Positions 36,522 through 45,098 of a DNA stretch of 64,000 nucleotides are shown here, piece after piece; the stretch's first letter is position 1, and every line of letters begins with the position of its first letter. The stretch lies in NCBI GenBank assembly GCA_963707275.1, contig CAVPPH010000013.1:248001-312000 (forward strand). The letters are read 5' to 3'. The notes under the pieces were generated by a model. The model was not told where the DNA came from, did not search any database, and saw nothing but the letters and a program-made list of their open reading frames with translations. Made by a program: the position numbers and the translations under genes. This DNA is from JACKBK01 sp963707275 (GTDB taxonomy: Bacteria; Chloroflexota; Anaerolineae; JAAEKA01).

Positions 36522-38427
36522 CTACTCCAACTCCGGCACGCGCGGCCAGCCCAGCACGGCCCAGTCGCCCTCAGGCCAGATGTCTACCACCTCGCGGCCG
36601 CGGCCGTCTTCAGCGAACTGCATGTTGTAGAGCTTGGCAAACAGGCCATTCTGCGCCAGCAGCTCGTTGTGGGTGCCGATCTCGACGATGCGCCCATGGT
36701 CGAGCACGACGACACGATGGGCGGCCTGCACGGTGCTCAGGCGGTGGGCGATGATGATGGTGGTGCGGTCACGCATCAGGTGGTTCAGCGCGTCCTGCAC
36801 GGCCATCTCCGAACTCGCTGTCAAGCGAGCTGGTGGCCTCGTCCAGCAGCAGGATGCGTGGATCCTTGAGGATGGCGCGGGCGATGGCGATGCGCTGCCG
36901 CTGCCCGCCGCTTAGATTGGTGCCGCGTTCGCCCACCAGCGTCTGGTAGCCGTTCTGCATCTCCACGATGAACTCATGGGCGTAGGCTGCCTTGGCGGCC
37001 GCGACGATCTCCTCTTCAGTCGCGTCCAGCCGGCCGTAGAGGATGTTCTCGCGCACTGTGCCGCCGAACAGGATCGTTTCCTGGGGAACCAGGCCGATCT
37101 GCTCGCGCAGGCCCTGTTTGCTGAGGGTGCGCAGATCCATACCGTCGATGCTGACGACGCCCTGGTCGGGGTCATAAAAGCGCGGGATGAGGTTGCACAG
37201 CGTGCTCTTGCCGGCGCCGCTGGGGCCAACCAGCGCAATTACCTCGCCCGGTGCGATGTCCAGCACGATGTCGTTCAGCACCAGTCCGGTGATCTGGTTG
37301 GTGTCGGGCGAGGTCGTCACCAGTTGCTGCCCGATATTGTAGCCGAACGAGACGTTTTCGAAGGTGATGCGTCCGCGGATCGCCGGTGTCTGGCGGGGGG
37401 AGGGCGCTTCGACCACCGTGTTGTTGGTGTCCAGGATTTCAAACACGCGTCGCACCGCGCCTGTCACCGCACGAAACTCACCGTAGAGTCCAGCCAGGCT
37501 ACCTAGTCCGGCCGCGATCAGGAAGCCGTAGATGATGAAGCTGGTGATCATGCCGACCGTCATCGACCCCTGAATCACCTGACGGCCGCCGAACCAGAGG
37601 ATGGCCGCGATGGAGCCGAAGCCGAGAAAGAGCATCAGACTGCCAAACGCCGAGCGGGCTCTGATCATGCGAATAGCTGACTGCAATGTGGCGGTCAGAT
37701 CGTTGCGATAGCGCTTGCTTTCGTAGTCCTCGCGCACGAAGCTCTTGACTGTGCGGATGCCGCTCAGCCCCTCCTCGACCGTCACTGTGGCGGTAGCCAG
37801 TTGATCCTGCACGCGCGTGCTCATGCGTTCCAGCGGGCGACCAAAGACAAACGCCAGCACCACCAGAAGCGGCACCAGCAGCAGAATGAAGATGGTAAGC
37901 TGCGGGTTGAGGGTGAAGACGATGATGATCGACCCGATCAGCGAGATCAGCGAGCTGAGCACCGTAGTGATGTTGGTCGTCAGCATCGTGCGCACCATGG
38001 TTACGTCGTTGGAGATGCGCGACATCATCTCGCCGACGCGGTTTCGGTTGTAGTACGTCAGCGACAGCGAGATCATTCGGTCGAACAACTCCGTGCGCAA
38101 GTCATACACTATGCCCTCGCCGGTGATGCCGAGAAAGTAGCTCTGCACGAACGATGCGATCGCCATGATGATAAACAGGCCCAGCAGCAGCGCAACGAAT
38201 GCGTTGAGCGAGGCGTAGCTCCCCTGGTTCAGGATGTCGGTGACCGTCTGGCCGATCAGCAGGGGGAACGCCAGACTGATGAGGCTGCTGATCACCAGGC
38301 CGATGATGGCAACCAGCATGCGCCACTTATGCGGGCCGAGATATCCGAGAAGCCGTCGCCAGGGCATCTGGCGGGCCAGGGGAATCGATTCTTTTGATTG
38401 TGCGAGGTTTTCCGGAAAGCTTTGCAT
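36522..38427 (-). CDS. ABC exporter, fused transmembrane and ATPase domains (one frameshift)
   Basis: About 635 residues when corrected. Six-helix ABC_membrane domain: residues 40-330 (VAIIGLVISSLISLAFPLLIG, GRPLERMSTRVQDQLA). ATPase: Walker A GPSGAGKST, Q-loop LVPQETILF, signature LSGGQRQR, Walker B ILLLDEATSSLD and, after a frame change near 36811, SEMAVQDAL and the H-loop IIIAHRLSTV. It is the homodimeric MsbA/BmrA/LmrA type; the substrate is unknown. It is followed without a gap by the cyclase/TPR gene, which suggests that the two act together or share control. Confidence 0.92.
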
Positions 38428-38491
38428 TCTGTCGATTATACGTCGGACGGCTCATAGCGCCAAGCATGTCCGGGCCAAGAGCCGCGATTGT

Positions 38492-38520
38492 TTGACACAT
38501 CCCCGGTCGGGCGTTATAAT
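38492..38520 (+). promoter_or_regulatory. Full-consensus promoter of sdhCDAB
   Basis: TTGACA (38492-38497), 17-base spacer, TATAAT (38515-38520), 104 bases before sdhC. Same hexamers and spacing as the acn promoter. Confidence 0.88.
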
Positions 38521-38623
38521 GCGAAGAACTTCACATGACCGCTACAGAGTTCCCACCCGGCGCTTGCCGTGTTGCTGTAACGGGCTGTCGCATCATTGCC
38601 CCATAGTTTGAAAGGAGGTCTGC

Positions 38624-39043
38624 ATGGCGCAGGCGATTTCATCCATCTGGCAGGGCATTACCTACCGCGGCCGAGACGGGCATTACGCCTGGATGATCCA
38701 TCGGGTAGGCGGTCTGGGTATCCTCTTGTTCCTCTTTCTCCACATCCTCGACATCTTTTTGGTTGGTGTTGGCGAGGAAACTTTCAACGACTTCCTGATA
38801 CTCTACACGCATCCGCTTTTCAAAATCATGGAGATGGCGCTGATCTTTGGCGTATTCTTCCATGCGTTCAACGGCGTTCGAGTCATTCTGGTCGATTTCT
38901 GGCCAGCGCGCTTCTCAAACTGGAAATCGCAGCGGACCATGTTCCGGATCGTGGTGGTGTTGACGGTGGTCTTCTTCGTTCCCGCCGCCATTGCCACGGT
39001 CGCGCCGTTCTTCAACATCAGTCTGCCCTGGTGGCCGGCGTAA
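38624..39043 (+). CDS. sdhC: Succinate dehydrogenase cytochrome b subunit
   Basis: 139 residues with three membrane helices (GLGILLFLFLHILDIFLVGV, IMEMALIFGVFFHAFNGVRVI, MFRIVVVLTVVFFVPAAIATV). HAFNGVRVILVDF is the haem-ligand segment of SdhC. It starts after AAGGAGG and is the first gene of sdhCDAB. It anchors the complex in the membrane and takes part in haem b and quinone binding. Confidence 0.9.
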   Translation: MAQAISSIWQGITYRGRDGHYAWMIHRVGGLGILLFLFLHILDIFLVGVGEETFNDFLILYTHPLFKIMEMALIFGVFFHAFNGVRVILVDFWPARFSNWKSQRTMFRIVVVLTVVFFVPAAIATVAPFFNISLPWWPA

Positions 39044-39054
39044 GGAGGAAACCT

Positions 39055-39483
39055 ATGACTTCTATGACGGCTAACAAGCGCTACGGCAACAAGCGCCGCT
39101 TCGAGGTGACGTCCTGGTATTTCATGCGCGTCAGTGGCGCGCTGCTGCTGATCATTGCTGTGTTTCACCTGATGCTGATGCACGTCGTCATCGGTGTGGA
39201 CAACATCGACTATAGCGTCGTCGTCGGGCGGTGGGCCAGCCCGTGGTGGCGGCTGTACGATCTGGCACTGCTCTTCTTTGCTCTGATCCACGGCGCCAAC
39301 GGCGCGCGCTGGGTCATCGATGACTACGTGCATCGCCCCGGTCTTAACAAGGGGCTGAAGGCTGTGTTTTATGTGTTCGTGTTTATTCTCCTGCTGATGG
39401 GCACGCAGGTGATCTTCACCTTCGATCCGGCCACTGCCAGCAACACCATTGGCGCGGCTGTCGCGGCCGCGATTGGTTTTTAG
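39055..39483 (+). CDS. sdhD: Succinate dehydrogenase membrane anchor subunit
   Basis: 142 residues, three helices (FMRVSGALLLIIAVFHLMLMHVV, LYDLALLFFALIHGANGARWVI, AVFYVFVFILLLMGTQVIFTF). The FHLMLMH and ALIHGANG histidines are candidate haem or quinone ligands. Starts 11 bases after sdhC behind AGGAGG. Pairs with SdhC to hold SdhAB. Confidence 0.88.
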   Translation: MTSMTANKRYGNKRRFEVTSWYFMRVSGALLLIIAVFHLMLMHVVIGVDNIDYSVVVGRWASPWWRLYDLALLFFALIHGANGARWVIDDYVHRPGLNKGLKAVFYVFVFILLLMGTQVIFTFDPATASNTIGAAVAAAIGF

Positions 39484-39495
39484 GAGGCGCACCCG

Positions 39496-41286
39496 ATGAA
39501 TTATCACAAGTTCGATGCGGTTATCGTGGGCGCCGGTGGCGCTGGCCTGATGGCTGCGCTCTATGCTTCGCGCGGCGCCAACGTCGCTGTCGTGAGCAAG
39601 CTCTACCCGACCCGCTCGCACACGGGCACCGCCCAGGGTGGCATCGGCGCAGCGCTGGGCAACCTGGAAGAGGATCACTGGGAGTGGCACGCCTTTGACA
39701 CGGTCAAGGGCAGCGACTATCTGGCCGACCAGGACGCCGTGGACATCATGTGCAAGGACGCGGTGGACATCGTGCTCGAACTGGAGCACATGGGACTGCC
39801 GTTCGACCGCACGCCTGACGGCAAGATCTCTCAGCGGCCTTTCGGCGGCCACACCAACAACGAGACCAAGAAGCCGGTGCGGCGCGCCTGTCACGCCGCT
39901 GACCGCACTGGCCACATGATCCTGCAAACGCTCTACCAGCAGTGCATCAAGAACGAGGTCCAGTTCTACGACGAATACCAGTTCATGGACCTGCTTGTCA
40001 CCGACGGCCGCGTTTCAGGTATCGTCGCCTACCAGATCAACACCGGCGAGTTGCACGTCTTCCACTGCAAGGCTGTCATGTTCGCCACCGGCGGCTGGGG
40101 CCGATTGTGGAACATCACCTCTAACGCCCACTCGCTGACCGGCGACGCGCCGGCGGTGCTGCTGAACAAGGGCTACCCGATGGAGGACATGGAGTTCTTC
40201 CAGTTCCACCCCACCGGCATCTATAAGATGGGCATCCTTATCACCGAGGGGGTGCGCGGCGAGGGCGGTGTGCTGATCAACGGCGAGGGCGAGCGCTTCA
40301 TGGAACGCTATGCGCCGACCATCAAGGACCTGGCCAGCCGTGACGTGATCTCGCGCGCCATCTATCTTGAAGTGGCTGAAGGCCGCGGCATCGATGGCAA
40401 GGACTACGTCTATCTCGACGTGCGGCCAGAGACGGTCAACAAGTACTTTCTGCAGGATGGTATCAAGAACCCTGACGGTAGCCCGCGCACCATCACCGCC
40501 GAGGAGATCGAAAAGAAGCTGCCTGACATTGCCGATTTCTGCCGTACCTACCTGGGCGTCGATCCCATCAAGGATCCGATGCCGATCCAGCCGACCGCAC
40601 ACTACGCAATGGGCGGCATCCCGACTGACGCGGACGGGCGCGTGCTGGTAGATGCGCAGGGCACGGTTCTGCCCGGCGCCTATGCCGCCGGCGAGGTGGC
40701 CTGTGTCAGCGTCCATGGCGCCAATCGCCTGGGCACGAACTCGCTGGTCGACCTGGTGGTGTTCGGCAAGCGCGGCGGCGTAGCCATGGTGGACTACTGC
40801 AAGGAGGCCGATCTGCCGCCGCTGCCTGACGATCCGGACGGCGCTGTGCAGGCTGAGATCGAGCATCTGCTGGCAGGCGACTCTGGCACCTCCGCCGCAA
40901 ACATCCGCAAGGCGATGCAGGAAGTAATGATGCGCAACGTCGGCGTCTTCCGCACCGACGAACTGTTGAATACGGCGCTGGAGCGGGTGCGCGAGCTCAA
41001 GAAGCAGTTCCGTACCGTCTACGTGGCCGACAAGGGCAAGCGTTTCAACACTGACCTGCTGGAGGCCTGGGAGCTGGGCAATATGCTGGAGCTGGCTGAG
41101 GTGACGACGCTGTCGGCGCTGAACCGCACGGAGAGCCGCGGCGGGCACGCCCGCGACGACTTCGCCGAGCGCAACGACGACGACTGGTTGAAGCACACCT
41201 TCATCCGGCGCGACGGCGAGAACTACCAAATCGACTACAAGCCGGTCACTATTGGCCGTTTCCAGCCGCAGAAGCGGGTGTACTAG
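39496..41286 (+). CDS. sdhA: Succinate dehydrogenase flavoprotein subunit
   Basis: Oxidises succinate to fumarate. 596 residues. Dinucleotide-binding GAGGAGLMAALYAS is near the N-terminus. The covalent-FAD His is in RSHTGTAQGGIGAALGN. Substrate-site segments are FHPTGI, RDVISRAI and HYAMGGIPTDADGRV, with HGANRLGTNSLVDLVVFG later. Length and motifs are standard, with no frame break. It follows sdhD by 12 bases and is separated from sdhB by a repeat-filled gap. Confidence 0.96.
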   Translation: MNYHKFDAVIVGAGGAGLMAALYASRGANVAVVSKLYPTRSHTGTAQGGIGAALGNLEEDHWEWHAFDTVKGSDYLADQDAVDIMCKDAVDIVLELEHMGLPFDRTPDGKISQRPFGGHTNNETKKPVRRACHAADRTGHMILQTLYQQCIKNEVQFYDEYQFMDLLVTDGRVSGIVAYQINTGELHVFHCKAVMFATGGWGRLWNITSNAHSLTGDAPAVLLNKGYPMEDMEFFQFHPTGIYKMGILITEGVRGEGGVLINGEGERFMERYAPTIKDLASRDVISRAIYLEVAEGRGIDGKDYVYLDVRPETVNKYFLQDGIKNPDGSPRTITAEEIEKKLPDIADFCRTYLGVDPIKDPMPIQPTAHYAMGGIPTDADGRVLVDAQGTVLPGAYAAGEVACVSVHGANRLGTNSLVDLVVFGKRGGVAMVDYCKEADLPPLPDDPDGAVQAEIEHLLAGDSGTSAANIRKAMQEVMMRNVGVFRTDELLNTALERVRELKKQFRTVYVADKGKRFNTDLLEAWELGNMLELAEVTTLSALNRTESRGGHARDDFAERNDDDWLKHTFIRRDGENYQIDYKPVTIGRFQPQKRVY

Positions 41287-41294
41287 AGACGGGG

Positions 41295-41388
41295 CAGTGA
41301 ACAGTTATCAGTAATCGGAAATCAGTAAACAGCAAGCAGTCAGAGGTCAGATCACTGGTCACTGATAACTGATCACCGATCACCGTCC
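41295..41388 (+). repeat. Short heptamer-like repeats forming an inverted repeat within the sdh operon
   Basis: Degenerate units of CAGTNAN type (CAGTGAACAGTTATCAGTAATC) face complementary units (ACTGATAACTGATCACCGATC) and can fold into a hairpin. It fills the gap between sdhA and sdhB. It resembles cyanobacterial STRR sequences. Confidence 0.7.
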
Positions 41389-41408
41389 GCCTCACCCGGA
41401 GGTAATCC

Positions 41409-42110
41409 ATGAACGTAACACTGAAGATCAAGCGTTTCAACCCCGAAAAGGACGCCAAGCCCTGGTGGGGTGAATACGAGGTCGATGTACACCCCAACGA
41501 CCAGTTGCTGGACGCGCTGCATGCCGTCAAGTGGTACCAGGACGGGACGCTGACGCTGCGTCGCTCGTGCGCCCACGGCATCTGCGGCTCGGACGCGATG
41601 GTAGTCAACGGCCGCAACCGGCTGGCCTGCAAGGTGCTGATGAAGGACCTGGGCAAGAAGGTGCAGGTCGAGCCGATCCGCGGCCTGCCGGTGCTCAAAG
41701 ACCTGGTGGTAGACATGGAGCCGTTCTTCGCCAGCTACCGCGCCATCAAACCGTACTTCATCAACGACGATCCGCCGCCCGCCAGCCGGGAGCGCTTCCA
41801 GAGCGTCGAAGACCGCGAGCGGTTCGACGACACCACCAAGTGCATCCTGTGCGCCTGCTGCACCACTTCTTGTCCCTCCTTCTGGGCCAATGGCAGCTAC
41901 GTCGGCCCGGCAGCCATCGTTCAGGCACATCGCTTCGTCTTCGACAGCCGCGACCATGGCGGTCCGGAGCGCCTTGAGATCCTGAACGACGCGATGGGAG
42001 TCTGGCGCTGCCGCACCGTGTTCAACTGCGTCGAGTGCTGCCCGCGCGAGATCAACATCACGCGCGCGATCGGTGACGTCAAGAAGGCGATCCTGGAAGG
42101 CGGAGTTTAG
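41409..42110 (+). CDS. sdhB: Succinate dehydrogenase iron-sulfur subunit
   Basis: 233 residues. N-terminal plant-type ferredoxin domain with the [2Fe-2S] ligands in RRSCAHGICGSDAM and NRLAC. C-terminal domain with the [4Fe-4S] motif CILCACCTTSCP, then CRTVFNCVECCPREINITRAI for the [3Fe-4S] and [4Fe-4S] clusters. It passes electrons from SdhA to the quinone. Last gene of sdhCDAB, followed by a strong terminator. Confidence 0.95.
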   Translation: MNVTLKIKRFNPEKDAKPWWGEYEVDVHPNDQLLDALHAVKWYQDGTLTLRRSCAHGICGSDAMVVNGRNRLACKVLMKDLGKKVQVEPIRGLPVLKDLVVDMEPFFASYRAIKPYFINDDPPPASRERFQSVEDRERFDDTTKCILCACCTTSCPSFWANGSYVGPAAIVQAHRFVFDSRDHGGPERLEILNDAMGVWRCRTVFNCVECCPREINITRAIGDVKKAILEGGV

Positions 42111-42188
42111 CACACATATGCTCTAGCCCGTCTGGGTGACAACGAAATAGGCTTTCGCCAGGTTTGGCAACGCAATCCTTCAAACCAT

Positions 42189-42236
42189 ACCGGCGCAACG
42201 TCCTCTCAAGATTGAGGATGTTGCGCCGGTTTTGAT
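42189..42236 (+). terminator. Strong intrinsic terminator of the sdh operon
   Basis: A 17-base stem (42189-42205 with 42214-42230, ACCGGCGCAACGTCCTC against GAGGATGTTGCGCCGGT, one G-T pair) with an 8-base loop, followed by TTTTGATTCT. Confidence 0.9.
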
Positions 42237-42358
42237 TCTCCTTTCGTCATCGATCGCTCTTCTTTCGCTCACCTGTCTTGCTCCGGCCGATCTCAGACCG
42301 TGACCGGTTTCTGTGAAAGAGCAGCTATTCGCAAGTAACCAATAACCTTCATCACGAT

Positions 42359-42425
42359 GTCACTCCCGCGAAGGCGAGAGTTCTAATGCTCATAACGCGT
42401 GGATCCTCGCCTCAGCGGGAATCAT
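42359..42425. repeat. GTCACTCCCGCGAAGGC inverted repeat, copy 2
   Basis: A relative of the element at 18405-18470, starting GTCACTCCCGCGAAGGCGAG and ending CTCGCCTCAGCGGGAATCAT. It lies in the 418-base gap between sdhB and the haem cluster. Besides this the gap holds only a terminator and the haem promoter. Confidence 0.65.
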
Positions 42426-42447
42426 AGGTAAATCGCATTTGCAAAAC

Positions 42448-42461
42448 ATGATCTGGATCAT
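42448..42461 (+). promoter_or_regulatory. FNR/CRP-type operator of the haem cluster
   Basis: The perfect 14-base palindrome ATGATCTGGATCAT has the TGA-N6-TCA core of CRP/FNR-family sites and is one base per half-site from the FNR consensus TTGAT-N4-ATCAA. Its centre lies 41.5 bases before the predicted transcription start (42496), the class II activator position, touching the -35. Confidence 0.6.
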
Positions 42462-42489
42462 TGTGCGATCAGCAGTGCATAGATATAAT
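42461..42489 (+). promoter_or_regulatory. Promoter of the haem biosynthesis cluster
   Basis: TTGTGC (42461-42466), a 17-base spacer and TATAAT (42484-42489). The weak -35 beside a perfect -10 fits a promoter that needs an activator. Confidence 0.75.
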
Positions 42490-42528
42490 CATGTTTGCAT
42501 ATCTTTGCTAAGGAATTAACAGTAACTT

Positions 42529-43168
42529 ATGCCATATCTTCTTACTCATTCGAACAATTCCTGGCTCGACCTCACCGCGGCCGCTGAACTTTTGGGCGTC
42601 CACTATACAACTCTCCGTCGCTGGGCGGATGACGGCAAAGTCCCACATTACCGCACGCCCGGCGGCCGGCGTCGTTTCAAACGTGCTGAGTTGGTGGCTT
42701 TTCTCCAGGGCATGCACGAGGGTGATGTCGCTGACTCGCGATCGGTGGTTCCTCTGGACACGCCATCGGTCGGCGCACGCATCGCGCACGCCGGCGCCGC
42801 TGGCGAGCCGTGGTACGGCAAGTTCGACGAAAGCCAGCGCGTCTCGCTGCGCGACGAAGGGCGTCAGATGATGGCGGTTCTGATGCAGTACGCCACCAGG
42901 ACCAACGGTGGCGAAGTCTTCATGCAAGAGGGCCGCCGTATGGCCGTCGACTATGGCTTGATGTGCCGCAAGGCTGGCCTATCGCTGGTTGAGACCGCCA
43001 AAGCTTTCGTGCGCGTCCGTCGCTCCATCATGGATTCTGTCTACGAAGCCGGTTCGCTGGCCGGTTCGCCTGATCCCGAGACCTGGCGCCTCTATGACCG
43101 GATGAACACCTTCCTCGAACTCGATGCTTCTGGCTACGCTGGAGGCGTTCGACGAGTCCGGCATCTGA
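42529..43168 (+). CDS. HTH (MerR/BldC-like) regulator with helical sensor-like domain (probable frameshift near the end)
   Basis: Residues 12-60 are an excisionase/BldC-type winged HTH (WLDLTAAAELLGVHYTTLRRWADDGKVPHYRTPGGRRRFKR, shown here only to name its limits: SWLDLTAAAE to RRRFKRAELV). The C-terminal helical region of about 110 residues (MMAVLMQYATRTNG ... YGLMCRKAGLSLVETAKAF) looks like a sensor domain; I cannot name it with confidence. Near 43132 an extra base seems to shift the frame. The other frame gives MLLATLEAFDESGI and a stop at 43166-43168, before the radical SAM gene. Uncorrected, the frame would overrun that gene by over 140 bases. It is the first gene behind the FNR/CRP-type promoter and may regulate the cluster. 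Confidence 0.75.
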
Positions 43169-43204
43169 TACCGTTGTCCCCAGGTAGTTCGAAAAGGACC
43201 CCCG

Positions 43205-44353
43205 ATGAAATTGTCGCCCTATTCTCCGCCGCGCCTTGTATTTTGGGAAACGACCGCCGGTTGCAATCTGGCGTGCATCCATTGCCGCCGCATCACCGTC
43301 GCCGACCAGTTGCTTCCCCAGGATTTGACCACCCACGAGTCGTTTGATCTCATCGACCAGATCGCCGCGTTCGCCAGGCCGATCTTCGTCCTGTCCGGCG
43401 GTGAGCCGCTGTTTCGACCTGACATCTTCGACATAGCCCGCCATGCCAGCGACGCCGGGTTGATCGTCGCACTGGCCACTAACGGCACACTGATCGACGC
43501 TGCCGTGGCGAGCGAGATCAGGGACAGCGGGGTGCGCCGTGTCAGCATCAGCTTCGACGGCGCCGACGCGCAAACGCACGACATTTTTCGCGGCGCGGGC
43601 GCGTTCGAAAAAGCCATCGCCGGCATGGAGCACCTGCGCGTGGCTGGCGTGTCCTACCAGATCAACACAACGGTGGCGAAGCACAACGTCGATCAGATGC
43701 CGCAGACGCTGGCGCTGGCCCACGCGATGGGCGCGCAGGCCTTGCACCTATTCCTGCTCGTGCCGGTGGGTTGCGGCGTTGAGATCGCCGACGACCAGCA
43801 GATCAGCCCGGCGGAATACGAAGCCGTGCTGAACTGGATGTACGACGCCGAGATGGCTGGCGGCATGGAACTCAAGGCAACCTGCGCGCCGCACTATTTT
43901 CGCATCGTGCGCCAGCGCCAGGTTGAGGAGCGGCGTCAGGGCATTTTCCGCGAACGACCGGCCAGCCACAGCCGCCAGCATCACGCCGGCGGCAAGGCTC
44001 ACAACGGATCAGGTCACCCAAGTGGGCAGCCGACCGCCATGAACGCGATGACCAAGGGCTGCCTGGCCGGCACCGGCGTCTGCTTTGTCAGCCACCGCGG
44101 CGAGGTATTCCCGTGCGGTTACCTGCCGTTGGAAGCCGGCAATATCCGCCGCCAGCCGTTCCGCGAGATCTGGGAAGACTCCAGCTTGTTTGTGGAACTG
44201 CGCGACCCTGATCTGCTGGGCGGCAAGTGTGGGCTGTGCGAGTTCAAGCGTGTCTGTGGCGGTTGCCGGGCACGCGCCTTCGGCATGACCGCCGAGTATC
44301 TGGGCGAAGAGCCGTTTTGCACCTATGAGCCAGTCGTCAGGCTGACCGCCTGA
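43205..44353 (+). CDS. ahbD: AhbD/NirJ-like radical SAM enzyme (probable Fe-coproporphyrin decarboxylase)
   Basis: 382 residues. The radical SAM cluster motif is CNLACIHC near the N-terminus, followed by VLSGGEPLFRPD. The C-terminal auxiliary cluster region reads CGYLP, GNIRRQPFREIWEDS and KCGLCEFKRVCGGCRARAFG ending EEPFC, the signature of the AhbD/NirJ group. In the sirohaem-dependent pathway AhbD removes two carboxyl groups from Fe-coproporphyrin III to give haem without oxygen. Its place beside hemH and a chlorite-dismutase-family gene supports a haem role. No ahbA, ahbB or ahbC is visible here. A related maturase function is possible. Confidence 0.78.
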   Translation: MKLSPYSPPRLVFWETTAGCNLACIHCRRITVADQLLPQDLTTHESFDLIDQIAAFARPIFVLSGGEPLFRPDIFDIARHASDAGLIVALATNGTLIDAAVASEIRDSGVRRVSISFDGADAQTHDIFRGAGAFEKAIAGMEHLRVAGVSYQINTTVAKHNVDQMPQTLALAHAMGAQALHLFLLVPVGCGVEIADDQQISPAEYEAVLNWMYDAEMAGGMELKATCAPHYFRIVRQRQVEERRQGIFRERPASHSRQHHAGGKAHNGSGHPSGQPTAMNAMTKGCLAGTGVCFVSHRGEVFPCGYLPLEAGNIRRQPFREIWEDSSLFVELRDPDLLGGKCGLCEFKRVCGGCRARAFGMTAEYLGEEPFCTYEPVVRLTA

Positions 44354-44357
44354 CTGA

Positions 44358-44378
44358 GTGAAACGTGAATCGTGAATC
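44358..44378 (+). repeat. Three tandem heptamers ending at the start codon
   Basis: GTGAAAC-GTGAATC-GTGAATC occupies the whole gap up to the ATG at 44379, where a Shine-Dalgarno would be expected. No clear ribosome-binding site is present instead. Confidence 0.6.
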
Positions 44379-45098
44379 ATGACCGAAACGACTACTGGCA
44401 TTGACATTCGTGAGAAGGGCCGGTCCGCCGACGGCCAGGAACTTGCGCTCGACCAGCGCCTGTTCATGCAGTTGCTGGCGTTTGGCGAGTGTACCTATGC
44501 CGACGATCTGGCAGAGTCGCTGGCTGAAGCTAACCTGCCCGCGGTGCTGTACGCCGACATCAACGATCCGCAGGGCGTCGCGTTGCTAACATTCAGCGAT
44601 GATCCTGACTTCTTCCTGACCGATCTGCGTACCTTTCTGCGCTACCCGCCCTTCGTCGGCTTGCTGCCCAAACCGGAATACACCATGTTGGGCCGGACCT
44701 ACGCGCTGGGCTATGAGACAGATCTCGAACGCGCGTTGCTGGTACGGCCGCGCGAGAAGGTTTGTGACCCGGCCATGCCCTGGGCTATCTGGTACCCGCT
44801 ACGGCGCGCCGGCTCCTTCGAGCAGCTTTCCGCATCGGAGCAGCGCACGATCCTGATGGAACATGGTGGAATCGGCCAGGCCTATGGCCGGGCCGGCTAC
44901 GGCACCGACATCCGTTTGGCGTGCCACGGCCTCGACAAGAACGACAACGATTTTGTGGTTGGTTTGATCGGCCCCGACCTCTACCCGCTTTCCTCCATCG
45001 TGCAGCGGATGCGCAAGACAAAGCAGACGTCCCTTCACATCGAGCGGCTGGGGCCGTTTTTCACCGGCAAGGCGATCTGGCAGGCGCCCAACTCATGA
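44379..45098 (+). CDS. chdC: Chlorite-dismutase-family haem protein, probable coproheme decarboxylase
   Basis: 239 residues forming two ferredoxin-like halves. Recognisable segments: LYADINDPQGVALLTFS, TMLGRTYALGYE, WAIWYPLRRAG, LMEHGGIGQAYG (His is the candidate proximal haem ligand), HGLDKNDNDFVVGLIG and LGPFFTGKAIWQ. The family contains chlorite dismutases and ChdC/HemQ, which turns Fe-coproporphyrin III into haem with peroxide. Position between ahbD and hemH, and its ATGA overlap with hemH, support ChdC. I cannot verify the residues that separate the two activities, so the symbol is a working one. Confidence 0.7.
   Translation: MTETTTGIDIREKGRSADGQELALDQRLFMQLLAFGECTYADDLAESLAEANLPAVLYADINDPQGVALLTFSDDPDFFLTDLRTFLRYPPFVGLLPKPEYTMLGRTYALGYETDLERALLVRPREKVCDPAMPWAIWYPLRRAGSFEQLSASEQRTILMEHGGIGQAYGRAGYGTDIRLACHGLDKNDNDFVVGLIGPDLYPLSSIVQRMRKTKQTSLHIERLGPFFTGKAIWQAPNS

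Noticed and set aside
41295..41388. A small gene or regulatory RNA gene between sdhA and sdhB
   Set aside because: The gap consists of degenerate short repeats with no start codon and ribosome site, and no promoter of its own.
43132..43347. The HTH regulator extending to 43347 over the radical SAM start
   Set aside because: The extra part has no conserved features and overlaps a well-supported gene by over 140 bases. The other frame gives a sensible end at 43168.
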